Source of the DNA: CAZIPZ01 sp964541075
Lineage (GTDB): Bacteria > Acidobacteriota > Terriglobia > 20CM-2-55-15
Reading direction: 5' to 3'
Length of the DNA stretch: 27,095 nt
Assembly: GCA_964541075.1 (NCBI GenBank)
Contig: CAZIPZ010000025.1
Location: 1-27,095, forward strand
The translations under genes and the position numbers were made by a program. How positions within the stretch are numbered: position 1 is the stretch's first letter; every line of letters starts with the position of its first letter. This document shows positions 13,033 through 21,006 of the stretch, one piece after another. The notes beneath the pieces were generated by a model that saw only the letters and a list, made by a program, of their open reading frames with translations, ran no database searches and was not told where the DNA came from.

Positions 13033-15246
13033 TCAGAAGATGTCAAAATGCTCCTCGTGGAGAAGCGGGTCGGATTTCACGATGATGTCCTTCTTCGTCC
13101 ATTCCTCAAGGTCCGGAATTGAAACGAATTCCCCGCTCTTGAGAACCTTGGCGATTTCCGGATTCACCCTCACGGTGATTTCTTTGCCTTCCAGCAGGTG
13201 AGCCAGCTTTTTGATTTCCTGCTGGACGTCGTAGCAAATCGTTTCACCGGACTTCGCCCAACCGGAACCATTGCAGTGCGGACATGGATGGCAGATGGTT
13301 CGTTCAAGGGAGGGCTGCGTCCGCTTTCGAGTGATTGCGACTAGTCCAAAATCATTGAATTGAAGAACCTTCGATGGGGACCGATCAGCGCGCAGCGCCT
13401 CTTCCAATGCGGTCATGATCCGTTGCCGGTTCTTCTTTTCTTCCATGTCGATGAAGTCGACAACAATGATGCCGCCGAGATTGCGAAGCCGGATCTGGCG
13501 GACAATCTCGTGCGCCGCATCGAGATTCGTCTTTACGATCGTATCTTCAAGACGATTGGATTTGCCGACGTACTTGCCGGTGTTGACATCGATGGCAACC
13601 AGAGCCTCCGTCTGATTGATGACGATATATCCCCCCGACTTCAACCAGACCTTAGATCGCAATGCCTTGTCGATCTCAGTGTTCAGACCGTACTCCTCGA
13701 AGATCGGAGTGTCCTTGAGATGAAGCTTTACGCGATTGACCAAAGCCGGTTGAAACTTATTCACGAAATCGAGAACGGTGGCGAACTCCATCTCATTGTC
13801 GAGACGAATGGCATGGTAGTCATGCGAAAGTTGGTCGCGCAGCATGCGCTGAACAAGATTTAAGTCGCGATGAATGAGCGCGGGAGCAGGCTTCTTTTCC
13901 GACTTCGATCGAATGTCGGCCCACAGATTTCCCAGAAAGCGAATGTCCTGAACAAACTCATCCTCCCCGCGACCTTCAGCGGCTGTCCTGACGATAAATC
14001 CACCGGGCAGACCATTGCGGTGCTCATTAATAATCCTCTTCAAGCGCAAGCGTTCCTCATCAGAAGCGATTTTCCGGGACACACCGACGTGATCCACTGT
14101 TGGCATGTAGACAAGATATCGCCCAGGCAATGCGATATGGGACGTGATGCGTGCGCCCTTCTTGCCGAGCGGCTCTTTGGAAATCTGAACAAGAATCTCC
14201 TGACCTTCACGGAGTAGCTCAGAAATCATCGCCCCACCTTTCGGTGCGTGTCCGTTCGTGCGATGCTCGTCCGGCTTTCCAACCGGCGGCCCGCCGTTGC
14301 GTCGTCTTTGCCGCCCTCTCCCAGATGGCCTGTGCGCTAATTGATAGTTGTCCGAGCGATCGGAGATCCTTGCATGTGATGTCGAGTCGTTACCTTCCTT
14401 TCCCTCGGACTCTTCTTTCAAATCTTCCAAAGCAGATGATGCTTCTGCCCTCGCTGCTCCCTCAACGGCCTCCTCTGAAGATCCGGCGTTGGCTGCGGAA
14501 GACGCGGAAGGCTCGCTCGCTTCGGTACGGTGATCCTCGCCCCCCGCAGAGCGCGGAGCAGCATCAGAAGGCTCCGTGGACGGCGCCGGTGAGACGGCAT
14601 AGGGTTCGGGTTCAGAGGCGGTGCTTTCGGAACGACGCGAATACTTGGCGAGAGATTCCCCGGGCAGCACTTCCAGCCCGCCGAACGGGCGTCCCTCCGG
14701 CTCCCTATTTTCGTAAGTCTTGCCTTCAAAGGATGGGATCTTCGGTTTCTTGCCTCTGCGATCCCGGTCCCGACGCCGGGGCCCACGACGATCAAACGAC
14801 TCCTCAGAAGTAGTTGGCGGCGCGCTCCTGGGAGATTCCGTCAAAACTGATCGAGGCTCCTCGGAGATGTCCGGAATGCCCGGTTTCACGTCTGCAATGG
14901 CAACGATGGGAGGCGGCGGAAGAGGCGCTGGAGGCTGCGGGACACGGGGTGCACCGCTTTCCTGGAGCTGGGCCACCTCGTCCTCAACGGTGGAAACGAT
15001 TTTTTCGTACTCTTCCGTGTCTTCAAAGAAGTCTGAAACGTAAAGGAAGGCGTCGCGATCGAGACCAATATCTACGAAGGCGGACTGCATCCCAGGCAGA
15101 ACCTTTGTGACCTTTCCCTTGTATATGGTCCCGACAATGCCCTGCGTGCGGTGCCGCTCAATGTAATACTCAACGAGTTCATCGTTCTCCAGGATCGCAA
15201 TCTTCGTTTCCTGAGGTGTCGTGGAAATGATCAATTCTTTTTGCAT
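13033..15246 (-). CDS. rng: Rne/Rng family endoribonuclease with large S1 insert
   Basis: From the ATG at 15246 (CAGGAG five bases upstream; MQKELIIS fits the family) the product is 737 residues. The S1 domain begins GTIYKGKVTKVLPGMQSAFVDIG (39-61) and resumes only at ISELLREGQEILVQISKEPLGKKGAR (341-366). In between lies a roughly 260-residue Pro/Ser/Glu-rich, Arg-patch-rich segment. The catalytic domain carries the metal-binding aspartates D553 (AIDVNTG) and D597 (GGIIVVDFIDM), and the zinc link CPHC (655-658). It should process rRNA and decay mRNA. There is no RNase E-type C-terminal scaffold, so the insert may take that role. It follows the rod operon and precedes lpd. Confidence 0.95.
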   Translation of the reverse strand: MQKELIISTTPQETKIAILENDELVEYYIERHRTQGIVGTIYKGKVTKVLPGMQSAFVDIGLDRDAFLYVSDFFEDTEEYEKIVSTVEDEVAQLQESGAPRVPQPPAPLPPPPIVAIADVKPGIPDISEEPRSVLTESPRSAPPTTSEESFDRRGPRRRDRDRRGKKPKIPSFEGKTYENREPEGRPFGGLEVLPGESLAKYSRRSESTASEPEPYAVSPAPSTEPSDAAPRSAGGEDHRTEASEPSASSAANAGSSEEAVEGAARAEASSALEDLKEESEGKEGNDSTSHARISDRSDNYQLAHRPSGRGRQRRRNGGPPVGKPDEHRTNGHAPKGGAMISELLREGQEILVQISKEPLGKKGARITSHIALPGRYLVYMPTVDHVGVSRKIASDEERLRLKRIINEHRNGLPGGFIVRTAAEGRGEDEFVQDIRFLGNLWADIRSKSEKKPAPALIHRDLNLVQRMLRDQLSHDYHAIRLDNEMEFATVLDFVNKFQPALVNRVKLHLKDTPIFEEYGLNTEIDKALRSKVWLKSGGYIVINQTEALVAIDVNTGKYVGKSNRLEDTIVKTNLDAAHEIVRQIRLRNLGGIIVVDFIDMEEKKNRQRIMTALEEALRADRSPSKVLQFNDFGLVAITRKRTQPSLERTICHPCPHCNGSGWAKSGETICYDVQQEIKKLAHLLEGKEITVRVNPEIAKVLKSGEFVSIPDLEEWTKKDIIVKSDPLLHEEHFDIF

Positions 15247-15351
15247 TGAAACTCCTGTATCCGCCGCCAACAGCGCACAGGAACACATCGACACACGTCG
15301 CCTTAAGGCAGAAAACACGCATTGTCATGGGAAACTCCTGCGCTGGAGGAG
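15179..15351 (-). promoter_or_regulatory. rng leader: candidate uORF and Shine-Dalgarno hairpin
   Basis: The rng leader holds a second, near-identical initiation site: CAGGAGTTTCCCATG (ATG at 15328) versus the rng site CAGGAGTTTCAATG. The upstream frame encodes 49 residues, in a different phase, and ends at 15179, overlapping the first 22 codons of rng. Just before it, CTCCT (15351..15347) can pair with the AGGAG of its own ribosome binding site (15339..15335) across a seven-base loop. Translation of the leader frame could therefore gate rng. RNase E is autoregulated through its leader in Escherichia coli; a like role here is inference. Confidence 0.35.
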
Positions 15352-15486
15352 CAAAACCCGCTCAACTCCGGACCGTAGCATACGGTTAAACCAACAATCT
15401 TTTGACGCGACTTAGCGAGCGACCGCGCCCGCTAGTAATTCATTACTTACAGTTTGCGCCTGGACCGCAATATAGCATGCTCCCGT

Positions 15487-16590
15487 TCAATTCACGTAAC
15501 GACAGCGACGAACATTGATAACGAGACCAAGGGCGATAAAGGCGGTCAAAACCGATGATCCACCGTAGCTCAAGAACGGGAGAGGGATACCTGTCGTCGG
15601 CATGAATCCAATGACCATTCCAACGTTAACTACGAGGTGGAAGAAAAAGATTCCGACAACTCCCATCACAATGAACAAGCCCAAGTTGTCCCGCGCCGTC
15701 TGAGCATTGTGCACGGAGCGGAAGATGATAAACGCGAGCAAACCAAGCGTTATGCACACCCCAACGAAGCCCATTTCTTCACCGACGACGGAAAAGATGA
15801 AGTCCGTGTGCCGCGTTGGAAGAAAACCTAATTGATTCTGCGTACCGTTAAATAATCCCTTACCGAGAAGTCCGCCCGAGCCAATGGCGATCTTCGATTG
15901 CGTGACTTGGTAGCCATGTCCAAGCGGATCTCTTTCAGGTTGAACAAACGTAAGAATCCGCTCCTTTTGATAGTCCTTCAGGAAAAACCAGGAGAGCGGA
16001 AGCACAAGAACAAACGCCAAAACCAAAGCAATCAAGGCTGACGGCTTGAGGCCGCGAATGAACAAACCAACTGCGATCGCCGGCAAATACGTCAATGCCG
16101 TTCCCGTGTCAGGCTGTAAAGCGACCAAGGCCATGGGAATGCCGCATATGAGACCCGCTTTCGCAATTTGAGCGAGGGACATATAGCGGTTGTCGCGCAG
16201 TTCGGACAGATATCGCGCCAAAGCAACGACCACGACCATTTTGACTAATTCCGAAGGCTGAAATGCGAAAGATCCAAGCGCAACCCAACTCTTGGATCCC
16301 GAAACCGTGCGCCCCAGCGCCAGGGTGTAGAGAAGAATTCCTAGCGCAAGAATGTAAAGCCAAGGGACGTGTTCGGATATGAAGTGATAGTCGATAGCCG
16401 CTATCACGAATGCAGCAACAATCCCGACGGAAATCCACATCAACTGCCGAAGAAAATAATTCTCCGACGGTTCATTCATTGTCGAGCTATAGATCTCAGC
16501 GAGGCTAATAATGCAGAGGATGACAGCGGCGCCAAACAAGGGCCAGTCGAAGTCCTTCCAAAACCGCTTCGACCGTAGGGGTTCAATCAT
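15487..16590 (-). CDS. rodA: Peptidoglycan glycosyltransferase RodA (SEDS family)
   Basis: The 367-residue polytopic membrane protein has about ten hydrophobic helices. Family marks are FQPSELVKMVVVVALARYL (about 125-143), QPDTGTALTYLP (about 180-191), LGHGYQVTQSKIAIGSGGLLGKG, FLPTRHTDFIFSVVGEEMGFVG, and the C-terminal TTGIPLPFLSYGGSS. SEDS proteins polymerise lipid II into glycan strands in the inner membrane, here with the class B PBP next door. ATG at 16590 lies three bases after the mrdA stop. It is the last gene of the mreB-mreC-mreD-mrdA-rodA run; 240 bases follow before rng. RodA rather than FtsW is chosen because of this context. Confidence 0.96.
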   Translation of the reverse strand: MIEPLRSKRFWKDFDWPLFGAAVILCIISLAEIYSSTMNEPSENYFLRQLMWISVGIVAAFVIAAIDYHFISEHVPWLYILALGILLYTLALGRTVSGSKSWVALGSFAFQPSELVKMVVVVALARYLSELRDNRYMSLAQIAKAGLICGIPMALVALQPDTGTALTYLPAIAVGLFIRGLKPSALIALVLAFVLVLPLSWFFLKDYQKERILTFVQPERDPLGHGYQVTQSKIAIGSGGLLGKGLFNGTQNQLGFLPTRHTDFIFSVVGEEMGFVGVCITLGLLAFIIFRSVHNAQTARDNLGLFIVMGVVGIFFFHLVVNVGMVIGFMPTTGIPLPFLSYGGSSVLTAFIALGLVINVRRCRYVN

Positions 16591-16593
16591 AGA

Positions 16594-18429
16594 CTACTTC
16601 TGCGCCAGCGTAGTGATGTCATTCGTAAAGCGGCCTGTCTTTTTCTTGTAATACGTTTCCAGAACGGCTTTCGCAACCGGTGCGGCGGCCACTCCACCAA
16701 ATCCACCGTTCTCGATAAAGACGGCGACAACGATCTCGGGATTTCGATAAGGCGCAAAGCCTACGAACCAGGCGTGATCTTCGTATTCATCACCTTTCGC
16801 CGCCGTTTGTTTTCCCACCACCTGAGCGGTTCCGGTCTTGCCGGCAACGTCAAAGCCTTCAATTCGGGCGCTTGAACCGGTGCCGCCACCTTCGTTTACA
16901 ACGCCCCACATTGCCTTTCCGATAACATCTACGGTCGACTCATGAATCGAATACTCGTCCTCGTGAAGCTCCGGAGACTCGAAACCAAGTTTCTTAATGG
17001 TGGATGGATCGACTAGGTGGGGCTGCTTTAGCCGGCCGCCCGTTGTCAGGCCGCCCATTGCCCAGGCAGCTTGAATTGGCGTAAGACTAACGGCCCCTTG
17101 CCCAATGGAGACGGAGATCGTCTCACCTGGATACCATGCCGTCTTGAAGACCCGCTGCTTCCATTCGGCGGAAGGAATGAGCCCAGCATCTTCATTAGGG
17201 AGATCAACACCGGATTTTCGTCCGAGTCCCATCCTCGTTGTGTACTGCGATATCTTGTCAATACCGAGTTCTTTGCCGATCGTATAGAAGAAAACGTTGC
17301 AGGAACTGACGATGGCATTGTGAAGGCTAACCGCCCCATGTCCGCCTTTCGAAGAATGACATGCGAAGCTGTGGCCATAGAAGTTCGCCGATCCGCGACA
17401 GTAGATAGCGTCCAGCGGATTAATGGTCTCGCTCTCAAGGCCTGCTGCCGCCATGAAAATCTTGAAGACCGATCCCGGCGAATAGTGATTTTGAATAACG
17501 CGGTTCTGCAAGGGCTTTCGAGGGTCGCTGATGAGGCTGTTCCAATCTCCCACGGAAATGCGCGTTGCAAAGAGATTCGGATCAAACGCAGGCTTGCTGA
17601 CCATCGCGAGAACTTCTCCAGTTCGCGGATCAATTGCAACAGCCGCCCCAGTTCGATCGCCAATCATGACCTCAGCCGCGTGCTGGAGATCCAGATCGAT
17701 CGTTGTATAAAGATCGTTGCCTGAGATCGGCTCCTCTTCGTCGAGTTTCCCCATTTCGCGGCCAAAACTATTCACGATAACGCGCTTGAATCCGTCCTTC
17801 CCGCGCAAGACGTTGTTATATTGTCGCTCCAGACCGGACTTTCCAACCTGGTCGCCCGATTTGAAGTTAATAAATTCGGGGCTTGCCAACTCAGCTTCGG
17901 TAACCTCACCAACATAACCCAGCGCATGAGCGGCCACTTGTTCGCCGGCGTAGCGCCGTCTCGGCTGGAATTCGATGCTGATCTCTGGCAGTTCATATCG
18001 GTGAGCCTTCACGAAAGCGATGTCAGCGACGGAAACGTCCTCCTTCAAAACAATTGGCCTGAACTTCGGTTCTCTTCGCTTTCGATTGATCCGCTCCAAA
18101 AGGTCAGTGACAGAAACGTCAACACCCGAACTCAACATTGCAGCGGTCTGTTCGACACTGTGGGGACTGTTCTCGCGGATCAAAACGATATTGTAGGAAG
18201 GACGATTGTCCGCGATCACGCGCTTGAATCGATCGTAGATTCGTCCCCGCGGTGCGATCAGAGGGATTTCGCGAACTCGGTTTTGCTCGGCGCGCTGTTG
18301 GTAGTAGTTCGACTGCGCTATTTGATGATTCCAGAACCCGAAAAGCAAGACGAGCAAGGCCGCAACAATAACATAACCCACGAAACTGATGCGCCAGCGC
18401 AGAAGTTCTAGTTCTTCACGTTGCAACAT
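16594..18429 (-). CDS. mrdA: Penicillin-binding protein 2 (class B transpeptidase)
   Basis: The 611-residue protein has a short cytoplasmic tail, one membrane helix (about 13-33), the PBP dimerisation domain (from about 55: APRGRIYDRFKRVIADN), and the transpeptidase domain with SxxK S320-V-F-K323, SxN S376-C-N378 and KTG at 531-533. It cross-links stem peptides for side-wall growth. Cys344, His353, Cys357 and His358 near the active site might form a zinc site like that reported for Escherichia coli PBP2; this is a guess. The start MLQREELE at 18429 overlaps mreD by 14 bases; an in-frame extension further upstream would lie inside mreD and lacks family likeness. It is the RodA partner. Confidence 0.97.
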   Translation of the reverse strand: MLQREELELLRWRISFVGYVIVAALLVLLFGFWNHQIAQSNYYQQRAEQNRVREIPLIAPRGRIYDRFKRVIADNRPSYNIVLIRENSPHSVEQTAAMLSSGVDVSVTDLLERINRKRREPKFRPIVLKEDVSVADIAFVKAHRYELPEISIEFQPRRRYAGEQVAAHALGYVGEVTEAELASPEFINFKSGDQVGKSGLERQYNNVLRGKDGFKRVIVNSFGREMGKLDEEEPISGNDLYTTIDLDLQHAAEVMIGDRTGAAVAIDPRTGEVLAMVSKPAFDPNLFATRISVGDWNSLISDPRKPLQNRVIQNHYSPGSVFKIFMAAAGLESETINPLDAIYCRGSANFYGHSFACHSSKGGHGAVSLHNAIVSSCNVFFYTIGKELGIDKISQYTTRMGLGRKSGVDLPNEDAGLIPSAEWKQRVFKTAWYPGETISVSIGQGAVSLTPIQAAWAMGGLTTGGRLKQPHLVDPSTIKKLGFESPELHEDEYSIHESTVDVIGKAMWGVVNEGGGTGSSARIEGFDVAGKTGTAQVVGKQTAAKGDEYEDHAWFVGFAPYRNPEIVVAVFIENGGFGGVAAAPVAKAVLETYYKKKTGRFTNDITTLAQK

Positions 18430-18922
18430 TACGCCACCGATCGTGATAACCGAATAGGGCCAGTCCGAGCAGCGTGTTGAAAGTAGCGGATAGTAGCCAT
18501 CCACCTACTGAGCCACTATAGGTCGCGTTCGGAGCTGCACCGACTGTGAGCCCTAAGATACTAACCAGAAGACCATCTCCGAGGGTAAACAAAAATAGTG
18601 CGAAAATTCGTGCAAGCGGTTGGTCTATGTTGAACTTCGATCCGGCGGAGGCCGCAAGGAATCCTATTAGGGTTTTGCTGAAACCATTGCTACCAAGGAC
18701 GGCCGCCGAAAGACTGTCCTGCATCAGACCAAGGGCGCTCCCGATCACAATGGATGCAATCGGATTGCCCAAGGTAAAACCGTAGTAGATCGTGCAGACT
18801 AGGGGCAAATCGAAGTAAGTGAATACCTTAACCCGATACGAAAGTATTCCTTGGACGACGACTACCGCCATCAGGACGACGGCGAATCTTCCAAGTACTC
18901 CAAGGTTGCTCAAGCGAAACAT
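18416..18922 (-). CDS. mreD: Rod shape-determining protein MreD
   Basis: The 168-residue protein has about five hydrophobic helices and the MreD-type stretch RVKVFTYFDLPLVCTIYYGFTLGNPIASIVIGSALGLMQD, ending with a short basic tail. MreD is a poorly conserved integral membrane part of the elongasome that balances MreC in activating PBP2-RodA. It starts nine bases after the mreC stop with AAGG in front, and its last 14 bases overlap mrdA. Assignment rests on both the membrane pattern and the position between mreC and mrdA. Confidence 0.92.
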   Translation of the reverse strand: MFRLSNLGVLGRFAVVLMAVVVVQGILSYRVKVFTYFDLPLVCTIYYGFTLGNPIASIVIGSALGLMQDSLSAAVLGSNGFSKTLIGFLAASAGSKFNIDQPLARIFALFLFTLGDGLLVSILGLTVGAAPNATYSGSVGGWLLSATFNTLLGLALFGYHDRWRNVAT

Positions 18923-18931
18923 TCGTAGGCC

Positions 18932-19795
18932 TTAGGGCGCATGGGATTCTTGTGCAGGATCGAGAATATCGGCCTGGGCTGGCGCGTCGATGATGCAAAT
19001 GACCTCTTCAAGGCGTGAAAAGTCTGCACTTGGACGGATTCGAACCGTCCTGAAGAGACCGCGCCTCTGACCTACGGATTCAATTACGCCTACTGCCAAA
19101 CCCTTGGGATAGATGCGGTCCAAGCCGGACGTAATGAAGTCATCGTTTTCTTTCAGGTCGTTGTCGTCTTCGATGTAGTCCAGTTCGAGTTCCGTCCCAC
19201 TTCCTTTGATAATTCCCTGGCGTCGTGTGGATCGGAGCATGACTCCGACCCCGCTTTGCGAGTCCAGGATCAGTTGAACGATCGAAAAAAAATTGCTGGA
19301 ATGAATCACTCTTCCGACGACTCCAGCCGGCGTAATGACCGCGGAGTCAGGTCGCACGCCGTGAGCCCGACCTTTATCAATCGTCACCGATTGGTTGCCA
19401 CGAGCGGGATCGCGACCAATCACCCGTGCAAGGATCGATTTGCCTATGCCCATGTTCTGGATGGACAAGACATGGCGGAGACGCTCGGCTTCAAGGATCT
19501 GTTCGTTCTGTTGAGAAAGCTGCATCTTGAGGCTTTCGACTTCCTTTTGAAGTTCCTGGTTTTCGTCGTAAACACCAACGAGAGCAAAGTAGCGTTCCCA
19601 GATGTAGCGAACACCGAAAATGCCGCGATCCGTAAATCTTTCGAGCGGTCCAAGAGAATCAAGGACCGCGCTTCTAATGAAGCTGGTGTCTATTCGACTG
19701 CTGGTTTGCAAGGAGAGAAGCGCAGCGTGAAACAAGAGGGCGATCGCAAGCGTGATCCGGAGGGGTCTTTTTGAGGTTGCGATTATCCGCGACAT
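18932..19795 (-). CDS. mreC: Rod shape-determining protein MreC
   Basis: From the ATG at 19795 the product has 287 residues (TTG at 19804 is an alternative). One membrane helix (about 11-30) is followed by a coiled coil (about 65-105: YDENQELQKEVESLKMQLSQ) and the periplasmic beta-barrel domains with VIGRDPARGNQSVTIDKGRAHGVRPDSAVITPAGVVGRV and the ITSGLDRIYPKGLAVGVI motif. MreC is the periplasmic scaffold that activates PBP2. It follows mreB by 13 bases. The tail ends soon after the second barrel domain, without a long Pro-rich extension. Confidence 0.95.
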   Translation of the reverse strand: MSRIIATSKRPLRITLAIALLFHAALLSLQTSSRIDTSFIRSAVLDSLGPLERFTDRGIFGVRYIWERYFALVGVYDENQELQKEVESLKMQLSQQNEQILEAERLRHVLSIQNMGIGKSILARVIGRDPARGNQSVTIDKGRAHGVRPDSAVITPAGVVGRVIHSSNFFSIVQLILDSQSGVGVMLRSTRRQGIIKGSGTELELDYIEDDNDLKENDDFITSGLDRIYPKGLAVGVIESVGQRRGLFRTVRIRPSADFSRLEEVICIIDAPAQADILDPAQESHAP

Positions 19796-19808
19796 CGCCA
19801 GCAATCCA

Positions 19809-20834
19809 CTAGTTGATGGCGATCTTTCGAAGCAGGTCGAAATCGCTTAGCATTTTCCCTGTCCCCATCACAACGCAGTTGAGCGGATTCTCAGCAAGGG
19901 TTACGGGCAGACCGGTTTCTTCACGTATGCGCTTGTCGAGATTCTTGATGAGCGCGCCTCCTCCGGCCAGCACGATGCCGCGATCTGCGATGTCTGCAGA
20001 TAATTCAGGAGGAGTTCGCTCGAGCACAACTCGGATCGAATTGATAATGATGTTGATGCACTCGTCCAGGGCCTCTCGAATCTCTTCATCCGAAACGACC
20101 ACACTTTTCGGGACGCCTTCCATAAGATCGCGTCCTTTGATCTCGATCGTTTGAGCCTGATCCAAAGGGTGCGCCGATCCGATTTCGATCTTCACCTGTT
20201 CGGCAGTCCGCTCTCCGATCAAAAGATTATATTTTCGCTTGATATACTGCGTGATCGCCTCGTCCATCTCGTTGCCGGCGACCTTGTCGGACCGGCTATG
20301 CACGATGCCCGAAAGCGAAATCACGGCTATTTCCGTGGTGCCGCCGCCAATGTCGACGATCATGTTTCCTGAGGGTTCCGTTACGGGCAGCCCCGCGCCG
20401 ATCGCCGCGGCCATCGCCTGCTCCACCAGATGGGCTTCACTTGCCTTCGCGCGGTACGCGGAATCCTGAACCGCCCGTTTTTCAACTTGTGTGATGCCGG
20501 AGGGAACGCCTATCACAATGCGCGGATGCACCAGGACTTTGCGGCTGTGCGCCTTCTGAATGAAATACGTCAGCATCTTCTCCGTTGTGGTGAAGTCTGC
20601 GATGACGCCGTCTTTCATTGGACGAATCGCCACGATGTTGCCGGGAGTGCGGCCTAACATGTCCTTGGCCTCTTTGCCGACGGCTTCCACCTGATTCGTG
20701 ATCTTGTTAATGGCTACGATAGACGGTTCGTTGACGACAATGCCGCGTCCTCTCGCATAGACCAGGGTGTTTGCAGTCCCCAAGTCAATTGCCAAGTCGC
20801 TGGAAAACAAGCTAAACAGCGGCCGAAAATTCAT
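19809..20834 (-). CDS. mreB: Rod shape-determining actin homologue MreB
   Basis: The 341-residue protein starts MNFRPLFSLFSSDLAIDLGTANTLVY, with the actin phosphate-1 loop, followed by VIGVPSGITQVEKRAV, the phosphate-2 loop MIVDIGGGTTEIAVIS and the adenosine motif IVLAGGGALIKNLD. It polymerises under the inner membrane and positions the elongasome. The start at 20834 is fixed by homology; AAGGAG lies about 14 bases upstream, which is rather far. Upstream in-frame residues to 20942 do not look like MreB. It heads mreB-mreC-mreD-mrdA-rodA. A possible -10 (TATCAT, 20930..20925) lies next to a heptamer repeat array in the divergent interval with ppiD. Confidence 0.98.
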   Translation of the reverse strand: MNFRPLFSLFSSDLAIDLGTANTLVYARGRGIVVNEPSIVAINKITNQVEAVGKEAKDMLGRTPGNIVAIRPMKDGVIADFTTTEKMLTYFIQKAHSRKVLVHPRIVIGVPSGITQVEKRAVQDSAYRAKASEAHLVEQAMAAAIGAGLPVTEPSGNMIVDIGGGTTEIAVISLSGIVHSRSDKVAGNEMDEAITQYIKRKYNLLIGERTAEQVKIEIGSAHPLDQAQTIEIKGRDLMEGVPKSVVVSDEEIREALDECINIIINSIRVVLERTPPELSADIADRGIVLAGGGALIKNLDKRIREETGLPVTLAENPLNCVVMGTGKMLSDFDLLRKIAIN

Positions 20835-20929
20835 GATATGTATTTGGGCTCCTTGTTCGTGCGGAGAACTCACACTTCGAATCAGCACCAGCAGACGGTG
20901 GGACTCAAGACCGAGATCGGTACATGATA

Positions 20930-20957
20930 TCCGAAATCCCAAATCCGAAATCCTAAA
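20930..20957. repeat. Four tandem copies of a 7-base unit (ATCCNAA)
   Basis: Between mreB and ppiD the plus strand reads ATCCGAA, ATCCCAA, ATCCGAA, ATCCTAA without interruption: four heptamers that vary only at the fifth base, or equally two 14-base units with one difference. It occupies the place where the -35 elements of both divergent promoters would be expected. A TAAAAT at its right edge could be the ppiD -10. Origin by slippage or by spread of a short repeat family is possible. Confidence 0.75.
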
Positions 20958-21006
20958 ATTTCTGCTAGCATAGTTGAGTTTATCCCCCAGTTCTTAGGAG
21001 GACCGT

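Noticed and set aside
14151..14813. Plus-strand open frame (220 codons) opposite the RNase insert
   Set aside because: Arg/Pro/Ser-rich translation is the expected mirror of the low-complexity GC-rich insert in rng; no family features.
20904..20910. ACTCAAG, a half-site of the HspR HAIR operator, upstream of mreB
   Set aside because: The partner arm CTTGAGT seven bases away is missing, and mreB is not an HspR target; a single 7-mer is expected by chance.
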